Source: Ochotona curzoniae
Taxonomy: Eukaryota; Chordata; Mammalia; Lagomorpha; Ochotonidae
Direction of reading: 5' to 3'
Assembly: GCF_017591425.1 (NCBI RefSeq)
Contig: NW_024466599.1
Location: 72,148,501 to 72,212,500 of the forward strand
DNA length: 64,000 nt
Both the position numbers and the translations under genes were made by a program. The notes under the pieces were generated by a model. The model saw only the letters and a list, made by a program, of their open reading frames with translations. It was not told where the DNA came from and did no database searches. This document shows positions 47,201 through 59,200 of this stretch, piece by piece (the first letter of the stretch is position 1; the number at the start of each line of letters is the position of its first letter).

Positions 47201-50200
47201 GATTGCCCAATGCAATATTGTTAATGGGTGTACTACACTTTTCTTCTAAGATGCTGAAGCTTTAGTTTTTTTTCCCACAGAGCTCTTTTGTCCATTTTAA
47301 GTTAATTGTATCTGATATTAGGTCAGAGCCTTGTGTTGCTCTTCTTCACATGGAGATCCAGTTTTCCCATTCCAGTTGTCAAAGAGATGGCGTTTTCCCC
47401 ACTGGGTCGTCTTGACCTGTCTTGTTGCTTGTTGAAAGAGAATATCACAGGCCTAACGTTGGTGATCTCAAAAGCTTTCCAGTTTAGTCCTTTTGGAAGG
47501 GTTAGGGCTGATCTTCATCCTGCTTGGGGAATAGTATTTTTAGGTTTTCTCTTCCTACTTGCTGCCTCTGTCCTTCTTTACAGCTCTTTTTACTTCTTGA
47601 ACTAACTGGCCGTATCGTCTTCCCAGAGTTCATAAGTTCATTTGATTTTAGGAGAAAACATTCGTTTACATTTGCACATACAAGTGACATTCCTGGTCCA
47701 AAGGAATTGCTGATGAATGGAAGAATTTCAGATGACAACTCCAGTTCCAGGGTGATATGTAAACGCATGTGTGTGTGTGTTAGAGAGAGAGAGAGAGAAT
47801 CTTCCATCTGTTAGATTACTCCCTAAATGGCTGCAGTGGCCAGAGCTGATCCGTGTCAAAGCCAGAAGCCTGGAACTCCATCCGCATCTACCACGTGAAT
47901 GGAAGAGGCTCAAGCACTTGAGCCATCTTTCACTGCTTTCCTAGTGAAAAATTTTGGCAAAAATTGTTTAGAAATGGAGCAGGAATGAGCCTGGTACTGT
48001 AGCCTAGCAGCCAAAGTCCTCTTCTTGCACACACTGGGATCCCATATGGGCACCGGTTCTTATCCTGGAGGCCCAACTTCCCATTCAGCCTGGGAAAGCA
48101 GTCCAGGATGGCCAAAGTCTTGGGACTCTGCACCCATGTGAGAGACCCAGAACAAAGCTCCTGACTCCTGGCTTTGGATTAGCTCAGCTCCGGCCTTGCT
48201 ACCACCTGGGGAGTGAATCAGCGGACGGAAAATCTTCCTTTCCATCTCTTCTCCTCTCTGTATATCTGACTTTGCAATAAAAATAAACAAATCTTTAAAA
48301 AAAGAAGAAGTGGAGCAGGTAGGATGTGTACCAGGACTCTAATATGGAATGGTGACATTGCAATCCATAGCTTAACTCCTAGATAGCAATACTGGCCCCT
48401 AAGGACAGGCTTAATCATGCCTATTAATTCATCTCTTATTTCTGAAACATAAATATATGGATGTGTGATTTTACCGTGCTATAACCTCACATCTTGCTGT
48501 CTTTTTCAGGTCCCAAATTCTAATTCTTTTTGAGGAACACTGCTAAGGAAACTTAACAGCAAGGTAGTAAGAAATGGAATCTGAAGTTGGAAAGACAGAG
48601 ATGGCAGTCCTAGCTCCCTTCCTTTCCATCTGGCAGGATCTTGATCTTCCTGCTTGACTTTTATGGTCTCAGTTCCTCTCTGTAAAGCTTGCTGAGCACC
48701 CAGACACATGCTCTCTCCTTTCCCAAAGTCATACAGACATCACTACTGAGGCGATGCCGTGCAAAAACCAGGGAGAGCTGAGGCAAGTCACATTTATCTT
48801 AAAGTTTATTTTTAGACTTGATTGCAACTTATACCAAGTACTATTTTACTTCAAAAGAGATCCGTCTGAGACTGAGAGGGTGGTGGAGCTGCTGACACAC
48901 ATTATTCCTTCTTTGCAGAACTGATCCAGGCAGCCTCTGAGACCATGTCAGCTATAGCATCAGGGCTTAACAGCATGAGGACTATCAGCAGCTGTCCTGC
49001 CACCAATTAGCATTTATAGTGGACGTGAGACGGCCCCACTCTTGTGAACTTTAGTGTCTCTGGGATCTAGAACCTATATGGCCTTCCTGTCCATCGGGGC
49101 AGCCAAGGTGGTGCTGCTGTGCTCAACAGCTTCCCCAGACTCAGGGACTTAACACAGCAAGAGCTTAGATTTCAGGCATTCCCTAAGTCTATACCACGGC
49201 TTGGCAGACACACCCAGGGTCCCAGCCTGTGAAGCACAGTCATTATTTCCAATGGTACTGGTTGTCATCCCAGAGGGAACTTTGCAGGATGTTTACAGCT
49301 GTGGGAACTTTGGAATGGAAGTTACACACACAGACGGGCATTCACCTTTCCCCAGCCCTCGCCAATACACTCCCTTTCTCTTGATTAGAATTACGGTATT
49401 GAGACCTAGGACCATACCACCCTGAATGCACCTGATCTTGTCTGATCTCTGAAGCTAAGCAGGCTCAGGCCTGGTTAGTCCTTGGAATGAGAGAATTATG
49501 GTATTGAGGTTATAATTAAGCTAAGAGTCTATCAATTAGGTGACAAATATAAACATAAATACCCAACATACCAAGCTAATTTGCTCTATGCTGCTTTGCA
49601 ATAACTTTTTCATGTGCTTTACACTAAGTTGCAAGGAGTTTTATGCAATTGGATTTCAGCAAGGTAAATGGCTCCCAAGGGAAGCAAACAGAGTCTTGTG
49701 TTTACAGAAATAGTGCCTCTTGGGGAATAGCTTCTTTCCTCAAATATGGAGATCTGGAGTTGCAGCCTGTTTGGGCTGGGTTGGAGGAGCCTCAGCAGAT
49801 GCATGGTGCACGCCCCTGCTCAACTGGGTTTAGGGATGGCTTATGGGCCCCTGGGGGCTTTGAAGTCAGGCTTGTGAGTTGCTCTTTGTGAAGAAGACAG
49901 GCCAGGTCACTGCTCCTACACCATACTTATGATGCTTTTTGTCTCCCATGCATTCTCAAAGATCTCTGAAGCCCTGGCTTGACCAAGAAAATGCAGCCAC
50001 AGAATTTGATGCGGTTGGGGAAATTATTCTTAATTCATTTTGCTTAACTTATATTGTTCTTTTTTTTTTGTTTCCCCCGCCCTCTTTTAAATCAGAAATG
50101 CCTCGTACTGCGATGAAATGTCCATTGAGCTCAGGGTTTTTGAAAACACAGAAGTATCCCTGCCGTTTGTCTCATATCCACAGATTCTGACCTCAGCCAC

Positions 50201-53200
50201 TTCTGGGTCACTGGTGTGCCCTGACTTGAGAGAATTCACTCGTAACAAAACTGACATGCTGATTCGATGGTATAAGGTACATCTTTAAAAAATGCCATTT
50301 CATTAAAATGCGTTTCACTAGCTGCCAGAAATATATCAGCTGCCCATTTCTGAAGATAATACATTGACATCTATTTATATATTAGAAATATACATCACAC
50401 AACTAGAAAGTGACATGACTAAGTATTCCATTCACCCATATAAGGGGCTTTGGCTGAAGTTCTTTGACATAGTAACTTGAGAAGACAGAATATGAAATGA
50501 ATCCAGTCTAAGAACTGAAATAAAATAATGTTTACTCTGTTGTATGTGAACATTGAGAAAATCTGTTTATATAGCAACTTTACACACACATTAAAGGAGT
50601 TGTTTGAAAAAGCAGATGAAAACCTTTAGGTTAAAGGTGAACGTATAAACAAGTTGTTCCCTTGACTGGTTGAATAAATACTGTCAGGTGGCTTAGTGGT
50701 CCCCAGTTGAGGACAGGGATGGCTCATGGGCACATCAGGTGCTGGTAGACCACAGTTTGGAGCCAAATCAAACCAAGCAATAAGGTACACACGACTCAGA
50801 CTTAAAAAAAAATGTTTAGGAAGAAAGTATACTTCATGAAGAGTTATATAAAGTTTAAATTTTCATGTCCATCAATGGAGTCTTGCTGGAACACAGCGAC
50901 ATGCAGATTTGTAACAGGAGCGGTTAGCCCATTAATGTATCTGTATTTTAAATGGCCTACATTGTCATCAAGAGGTAGTTTGATTCTGCTCATGTGCGTA
51001 AAAAGTGCTTTAAATTTCATGTTGGGAAATCAGCATTTTGTTTTATGTTTCTACATCCCTTTTCCTAAACATGCAGTTAAACGTATATACTCAGAGTGGT
51101 CCAAGACTGGCCCAGTAAATACCACGGCCAACCCATTGGTTGACAAGGCCAGTGTGATTTGTGGCTTTTGAGATGCGCGTTAGTAGATAATGTAACTTTA
51201 AAAATGTTGTTTCTTAAGGATTCTGCCCTTCTGGGTCAAGACGACGAGAAGTTTCTAAGCGTGATGGGCACCCCTTACTTAGTCATCCACGATGTGTCCA
51301 TGGAGGATGCGGGCTACTACATGTGTGCACTGACATTTTCCCATGAAGGAAGGCAGTACAACGTCACGAGAAATATCGAACTGCGCGTCAAGCGTAAGTA
51401 CTGAGGTCCCGGTGCAGGCTGGCTCGGTAACAAGAAACAAAATCGTGTTCACATAAAATTCCTGAGACGTCTTTGCTATGAAAGGCGCTGGAAAGCAGAT
51501 ATGTGAGCTCACTCAATACAGCAGCCTAACAAGATACGTGTGTGTGACATTTGGGAGAGTTTTTATCAGAGAGTTAAAACAGATGCGGAAAGGAATCCCT
51601 GGGGTGTTCCAGGATGGGTCCAAAAGGCACCACCAGAGGGAGCCAAACAACGGTGTGTCTGGAAAGGTCACACTACAAAGTTTGCACATGGGCATCCTGG
51701 TGAGAACAAGACCGCCAAATCTTCCTAAGTCCTAGATATTGAGATTTTATCGAATCTTTCAATCGGAACGAACTGCATTGGTGTTTCCAGCAAAAATCAT
51801 CCTTTTGTGGTCTCTGGGAAGTGTTTAATTGATTTTGATACCAGGTTTTCCAATAGTAGAGCTGCATTGACTTAAATGAATTTTGATCGCATGTGGGAGC
51901 GTGAGGAAACTTTAAATAATTTGTGGAAAATAGAATTAATGGTACCTTTAGTTTTGTGTAAAATGTTGAAACCTCTGTAGTTTTTCATTAATGGGGACTG
52001 TACATTTTTGAGAACGTCTCGTGTAGGCACCATGGATTTCAATGTTTTTTTTTTTTTACATCAACACAAACTTTTCTCACAAACTTCTTGAACTACAATG
52101 TTTCACACAGAGTTGATAATATTGAACAGGTGTTCAACATTTACTGTGCACTTTCTATGTGCTGAGCAAATGTCTGGAGACAATGCCACACTTCTTTGTT
52201 TTTCATGCTGGATAACAAATCAGTATTCTCAGGCAAAAGTACCAAGGTTAAACAATTGGTTAAATAATGATTAAATTTTACTGCACAGAACAGCACATAT
52301 TCCCTGAAACATCCCTGGGTTGCAATCCCTGGGTTGCATTTCCTGTAGTGACCTATTAGGATTCATTTGGTCCATTCCTTTCTCTTTAGTGGCTTGATGA
52401 GACTTGCTGTGTCTTTCTATGGCTCCCTATCTCTTGCTGCTCATTGAATGCTACATAGGCTGCTCAGTTCTCAAAGGGAAGTCCTAGACTACCCAAGTGG
52501 CTTCATCAGACACACTAGTTGGCCATGGAGGTCTAGGGGCCCATACAGACTTCCCACATTGGGAACAGGGGTCCATCAGGCAGTCTGTGTATCACAAGCC
52601 AGATGGTGCCTGTGCTCTGCTGGACTTGACAATCACTGGGGGCTTCCCTGTCTCCTCTTGGTTGCCCAACACCGTGTAAGAATGAAACGTCTTTGAGGGG
52701 TGGAAGGGGCATCTGGCCACAGTGGAGAAGGCTTCTATCCCTTGGTCTGTTCTGTCATGTTGTCTGGTGCGTACTCCTGCGAAGGTTTCCACATTAGGTT
52801 TCCACATTCCCTGCAGTGGAAGGAGTGGGGGTGGTGAGGCCACTCGCAGCACCCTCCCTCCAAATGGACCCTTTGGATTCCATTCCAGGGACCCCGTTTC
52901 TTCTGGGGGTTGTGATCCCCTGAAGGATCACTGCTGCCTCCCCAAAGACTTCATCTCCCCAAATTAAAAACACATGAATGGCCAACGTTGGAAAGCAGAA
53001 TTGGAAGAGAACTTTTATCTTTGTGCATTTTTTTTTCAGCTCCATGTTTTTGAGGAAGTCTTTAGGAAGTTCATGAAAAATGTGTTTTATGGAAAACATG
53101 TCTAAATTTCACAATGTTTTTGGAGCAACATACATTTAAAAAATTTATTTGAGCAGTCAAGGAGAGAGAGAGAGGGACAGAGACACACACAGAGAGACAA

Positions 53201-56200
53201 AGTTCTCTTCTGCTGGTTTGCATCCTCAAATGTTTGAATCCTCCCAGATTGTGGCCAAAGCTGCAGAGCAGGACCTCAATTCAAGTCTTCCACAGGAAGG
53301 CAGAAACCTAATTACCTGAGTCTTCGTTACTATGTTCCAGTACTTGCATTGCCAGGAACCTAGACTTGGGAGCTGGAGCTGAGGACCAAGCCTTTGTACT
53401 CCAATGTGGGACCATGATTTTTTTTTCAAGATTTATTTATTTTTGTTGGAAAGGGAGATATTACAGAGAGAAGGAGAGACAGAGATGAAGATCTTCTGTC
53501 TGCTGATTCACTTCCCTAAGTGGCTGCAACAGCAGGAGTTGAGCCAACCCTAAGCCAGAAACAAGGAGCTTATTCTTGGTCTCCCTCAAGGGTTTGGACC
53601 ATGCTCTACTGCTTTCCCAGGCCATAAGCAGGGAGCTGGATGGGAAACAGGGCTGCCAGGTCACAGACTGGTGCCCATATGGGTTCCTGACACATGCAAG
53701 GCAAGGGCTTTAGCCACTAACTAGGCTACCGTGTTGGTCCTGACATGGATGTTTTAACTGGCAGTTTCATCGCTAAGCTGAACACCTTTCTCAAACTTAT
53801 TTTAATTTCATTTTCCATGAAACATTGGAAGCAACCGTATATGCAACACCAGGTATAGAATTAGCCTTACAAACGGATGGTTCTCCAGGGGTGGTGCTTT
53901 TTTGGTAAATGAATCTTCAGTTTTCTATGGTAGGCATTGGAAGAGGTTTGAGGATGTGGTTTAGGACAACAAAGCCTATCACCTAAACCTGTCACGTGGA
54001 CCTCATCACAGACTTGCTAAAAGTGCATGCAGGGAACAATGCATGAGATTCTGCTCTCAGCTCTGGCCTCTAGCTTCAGCTTCCTGTCAGTTCAGACCTT
54101 CGGAGATAGTGGTGATGACTAAAGCAGATCTGATCAGCATTTCTGGCTCCTAGCCTTGGCCCTAGGTTAGCCTTGGCCATTCTGAATATTTGGGGAGTAA
54201 ACTAGCTGGTGGGAATTGTTTATCTCCCAAATAAATAGATAGAAAGAAGTGCTTTTTTTGTTGTTGTTGTTTTATTTTGTTTTGTTTTAAAGAATGCATT
54301 CAGGAAGCCTGGGAGAGAAATGATTGTTTATTGTAGCGCAAAGAACAAAGACTGCCTGTGGAATGTGTGCTAAACGGCAGCCTCTTCCAGGAATCTCTCT
54401 TCTGGGAACGGCGTTGGCCCCGAATGCTCAGTTTCATGGAGAGCTTGTTGCCTTTGCCAGACTGGCCACACTGTAAAGAATAGCTCAGTTAATTAGCCAA
54501 ACAATGGGATTTGAGCCTCAATAGGAAATCAAGGTTTTCCTAATGGACTTGCTTTTCCGAACTTATTTTTTTTTTTCCAGAGAGAAGAGAGGAGACAGTT
54601 CCTGTGATTATTTCCCCCCTGCAGACCATCTCAGCGGCTCTGGGTAAGACCTTCCCGGAAGGGCCACAGAGCCTGGGCTGACCACGCCCCTCTCTTTGAG
54701 GTGTAGTCCACCCTGCCTATAGACTTGGTACTCCAATGTGTGAGGTTGGCATGATAAAGGCCAACATATCAGCTCATAAAATGATATTAGAAATGATGTG
54801 CTTTTGATAACAATCTGTGAGGCTAATTCAAAAAGTTCTTGGGAAAATGGAGTTAAAAGATATTGATTTTGATGCAAAATATCTTTGAATTCTATGCAGT
54901 TATTTTTTTATATAATGCACAGTTTTCATGGACTTTTAAAAAGACCCCTCTTACTTTGCTTCATGCATGTCTTACTCGGAAAACTGAGTGTACCAAAATA
55001 ACCCTGTCAGCATCTACTATGAACTGTAATGAGAGGATTGATGAATCCCTTATGGAGCCAGCACTTTTATTCTATTTCAATAGTTTGCTGCCAAGACAGG
55101 GCTGTTGCTGAGCCTCTCTCCAAGGCTCCATTTTAAAGTGTATGGGACGATTCTTGTTATCTGAATAGGTGGGCAGTTGTGGTGAAAACAACTCTCAGGG
55201 TTTTCTGCGTTTTGCCCCGTTCTGGTGCAGTCTCACGCCAGCCAGCATGCTCCTGCTGGACTGTCCACAGTCAGCGTCGGTAAAGACAGGCCAGTGGGCT
55301 GAGCTTGCCATTGCTGGTAGCAGCGGCGGGCAGGGCAAGGATATGCAATGAGCGTCCACTGTGTCTAATCCCAACACGGACCCCGTAGGAAGGTTTTATT
55401 TGACTCAATTTTCCAGAGGGAAAACAAGTCTTGCAGGGGATCACAGTGACTCTGGGACTCAAAAAGCCACACCAAGGGCCCTGTGTCTGTGATGGCTGTG
55501 CCTTCATGTTTGCTTTTCCTGTAGGAAGAGTTTGTGCAGCTCATGTTTACTTATCAACCCTAGCTGCAGGGTCATTAAAAGTCTTTTACTCTTCTATTAC
55601 GTATTGGACTTCATTTCAAATTCTAGTTGTAGAACATGAGGGGGAGCCCTTCTGCACAGACACTGCAGGTGGCAGTGAGCAACATCCCACCTGGCTGCTC
55701 CTACTCTGGAAACGCAGGGTAGCAGGGTCAGCAGCTGGTTCCTAGGGCCTCAGCTCAATACTCCCCATACCCAAACAGCTGCTTTGAAATCACGTCTGCA
55801 TGGTGGAGCCTTCTGGCCCTAGATTCAATGGGCTGCTGCAGCTGGCTGGCAGAGACAATGAAGCATTGGCATTCTGAGCTGGAAGTCGGGCCATATGCAT
55901 TAAGAGACATACTGCAGGGAGCCATACACCTATGCAGAAGAAGTGAATTTCAAGGAGCTCTGCTCCCTACCTCCTTCAACTGTCTGCCATACTCTTCTTT
56001 GCTGACTTAAAAAGAAAGATAGCTTAGTCCTAATTATGATAGGGAATCTAGTTCCATCCATTACACAAAGGCAAGGAGTGTTAGCTATAGAAAGGCAACA
56101 ACATTTTATTAGGTTAATTCCAAAGGAAAACCAGCAAGAGTGGAGCGCCCAGGGCCCCACTGGGGTGAGCCCATCAATGAACATAGTGAACAGATTCGCA

Positions 56201-59200
56201 CACTGTTCTGGATATTTTGAAGTTATCAGAATAAACTGTAAAAGAAGACTACTCTAAAATTAAGAATGTGCTGTAGGAACTTGGAGGCGTCAGCAAAGCC
56301 ATTGACTTTCACATGCCTGGAGTTTTTATCTGCCAGGAAGACCAGTGGAAGGAACTGGAGGCATGTGGTGAATGTCAAAGATCAGAATCAGCCAAGGAAA
56401 CTGTTTCCTTCTAAGAAGAACTCTGAAGTTGAGTGACATCTGAGACGATAGGGCAGGGCTCAGCACCAAGGCTGCCTGATGGTTGTAAGGGGCTGAGGTT
56501 CCAGTTATGACTGACATGCCATGTCTTGTTACACACAGGGTCGAGACTGACAATCCCGTGTAAGGTGTTTCTGGGAGCTGGCACGCCCTTAAATACCATG
56601 CTGTGGTGGATGGCCAATGACACCGAAGTGAACAGTGCCTACCAGGGAGGCCGTGTGACAGAGGGACCACGCCAGTAAGTGGGGGAGGAGGTTCTGTTGT
56701 GACATCTTTGTGGGCTTTAGTCTTCCTTCTATCATATCCTTGTCATTGTGACCCACAAGGACCACCTGAAAGAAACCTTTGTTGATCACAAAATGTTGAA
56801 TTGTCAGAATATTAAAAAAAGTTTAGACTTTTAAAAATTGTCAAAATCTTTAAAAAGTTTTAAAAGCTTTGCTGAAAATTGTCACAAGAGTCAAACTTTC
56901 TGTGTAGTTCTCTTTCTTACAAGGTTTACTTTTTTATTTGAACGGCAGGTTTTTACAGAGAAAAGAGAGAGAGAGGAGAGACTATTCCACCTGCTGGCTT
57001 ACTTTCCCAAATGACTAACAGGTGGGACTTAGGCCAGTCTGAAGCTGAGAGCCAGGAATTTTAGGGTCTCCCACTTGGATGTAGGGGCCCGAGGTCTTGG
57101 ATCATTTTTCTCTACTTTTCAAAGCACATTAGCATGGAACTGGATTGGAAATGGAGGTGCTGGGTCTTGACCTGGCACCCATATAGGATGCTGGTACCAT
57201 AGACATAAGCTTAGCTTACTATGCCAAGACACTTGCCCCTCAACCCAATACCTATTTAAGAATGTATTTGTAGTTCCGTAGTTGATGTTAATGCCGTGTT
57301 TGATGGCTGTTTAATTAACTATTTCTTGTGTTTTTATAGATTCAAAAATGCTTTAGAATTAAAACCTCTCCATTTCCCTCTGCAACATCATTATTCCTTG
57401 TTGTTATGAACTCATCCACAGACAGTGACGTAGCTGCATTGTCTGTAGTGCTTCTTGCTCCTCAGACAACTGTAGGCTGTCACAGTCTCTAGGGAAGATT
57501 AATAATAAAAGCAAACATTTCATTCTTATATCATTCATCTCTAGATAATGCTATCTCATTCTGAAATGGTAAATGGGAACCATGTGCACATGAGAAGAGA
57601 GATGATTCAACACTTCACAGTATATTGTTTAAATCACAGTTTTGATACCTTGAATTACCCTGAACTTTTTCTTGATGAATATTTGTCTTTTTGGGGAAGA
57701 CTTACCAAAAAAAAATTATCTCTGGGTGTAATTTCCTGGATAAAAATTCTGTGTGGTGTGGTGCATATCATCATCTATTTATGGGTCTTTGTTGTGAAAG
57801 ACTTGGCCACACTAAATACCTCATGTTAGCTTACTCATGCCACCTGTTTACTTAAAGCAGTATACTTTCCCCTTATAGATAGAAAAAAAAATCTTAGTGG
57901 ATCCACTCACTAGTGATTTTATTCAGGCTAGTGGATAGTGGTGAAGTTTCTTCGGCTTCCTATAGCATCACTGATGGCTGACCTCCCATCCCGAGCCGTT
58001 CCCCTGGGCTGCCAGCAACTCTCTGGGCTTGAGCTTCTAGAATGAGATTCAGCAACAGAGAAGAGAGGAGGCGGGCTGGAGAGTGGAAACTCCCTACTCT
58101 TCAGTATGCAAATCATTTATCAATGAGGGAGTCAGATTTCCACAAACTAGATGTTTCTGTTTCCAGGACTAGATCTTTGTGCATCAGGGGGCCTCAGGAA
58201 AGGGCATTTGTCAGTGAGGTCATGCTGGCTCTCCTAAGTTCCCATGTGACAATGACCCATATTTCTCCCACATTTGGGATGAACACAGTGGCACGAGGTC
58301 CTGCTCATGAAACTTTGTGCATAGCGGGCACTGCCAGTTGAAGATGTCTAGGTGTCTGTGATGTGGAAGATGCACTTGCAGGTGCTATACTGTGCTAAGT
58401 CACTGCTTTTTCCTCTCAGGGAATATTCAGAAAATAATGAGAACTACATTGAAATGCCATTGGTTTTCAATCCCGTAGCAAGAGAAGATTTGGACACGGA
58501 TTTTAAGTGTATGGTCCTCAATACACAGAGTCTCCAGACGCTACACGCCACAGTCAGAGAAGGTATGCACTGTGAGAACAATAAAAGAAAATGTTGAATG
58601 TCCTATGAATGCTAGTAAAGCTTCTTGCTTTTCATACAGTAACTCTAGAACTCTTGTTTGTTGCTCAGTGGAGGCTGAAAGCAATTTTTAAAAATTCTTT
58701 TTAAGATTGTTTCTTTTTTTCTTTCTTTCTTTTTGTGAGGGTGCAACGGGACATTGGCAAGTTATACTCAAAAAATTTCAAAGCAAGCTGAGTTTTAGAA
58801 ATAAAAGAGTGATGCAATTAACTGCCCTATGTCCTGTTGTGGTTCTTTTACCTCACCAGGATTTTCTCCCTGCCTCCCGTGACCTCTGACAGGGGTGACT
58901 CGCCCTTAATCTTGAAGTTGAAAGCTTCATCTGCATGGGTTGAGGACCTGGAGACACCCAAGGTCATCATCTTTAGATGACAGAAAATAAATACCACATA
59001 ATGACCAGATCAACCCAGTATTCATCTAAGGACACTTCTAAAAATTAAAGTGAAAAACAGTATTATTTTTGTCCAGATTCATTTCTTCTTGATGTTTCAT
59101 CTTGAGCAGGAAAGGGAAGTGCCCCATACACAATTTCTGTTGGCAGCCAGGAGGATCAGACAGAGGGGCCAAAGGGATTCCCAGCAGGAATCTGCTATAC

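Larger units (their letters stand above)
45652..50095 (+). other. IL1R2: IL1R2 intron 3
   Basis: 4.4 kb holding an L2-like piece, the old antisense L1, the nested CSINE pair and the 5S retropseudogene. The part at 48.4-49.4 kb is unassigned. Confidence 0.9.
50277..54580 (+). other. IL1R2: IL1R2 introns 4 and 5 (around exon 5)
   Basis: Intron 4 is 50277-51218 and has no recognised repeat. Intron 5 is 51394-54580 and has the nested CSINEs at 53.1-53.8 kb and an older CSINE; 51.4-53.1 kb is otherwise unassigned, with short tandem duplications near 52312-52340 and 52785-52810. Confidence 0.85.

Noticed and set aside
49404..49491. Functional 5S rRNA gene
   Set aside because: The 3' third is missing, with many substitutions and flanking retroposition duplications.
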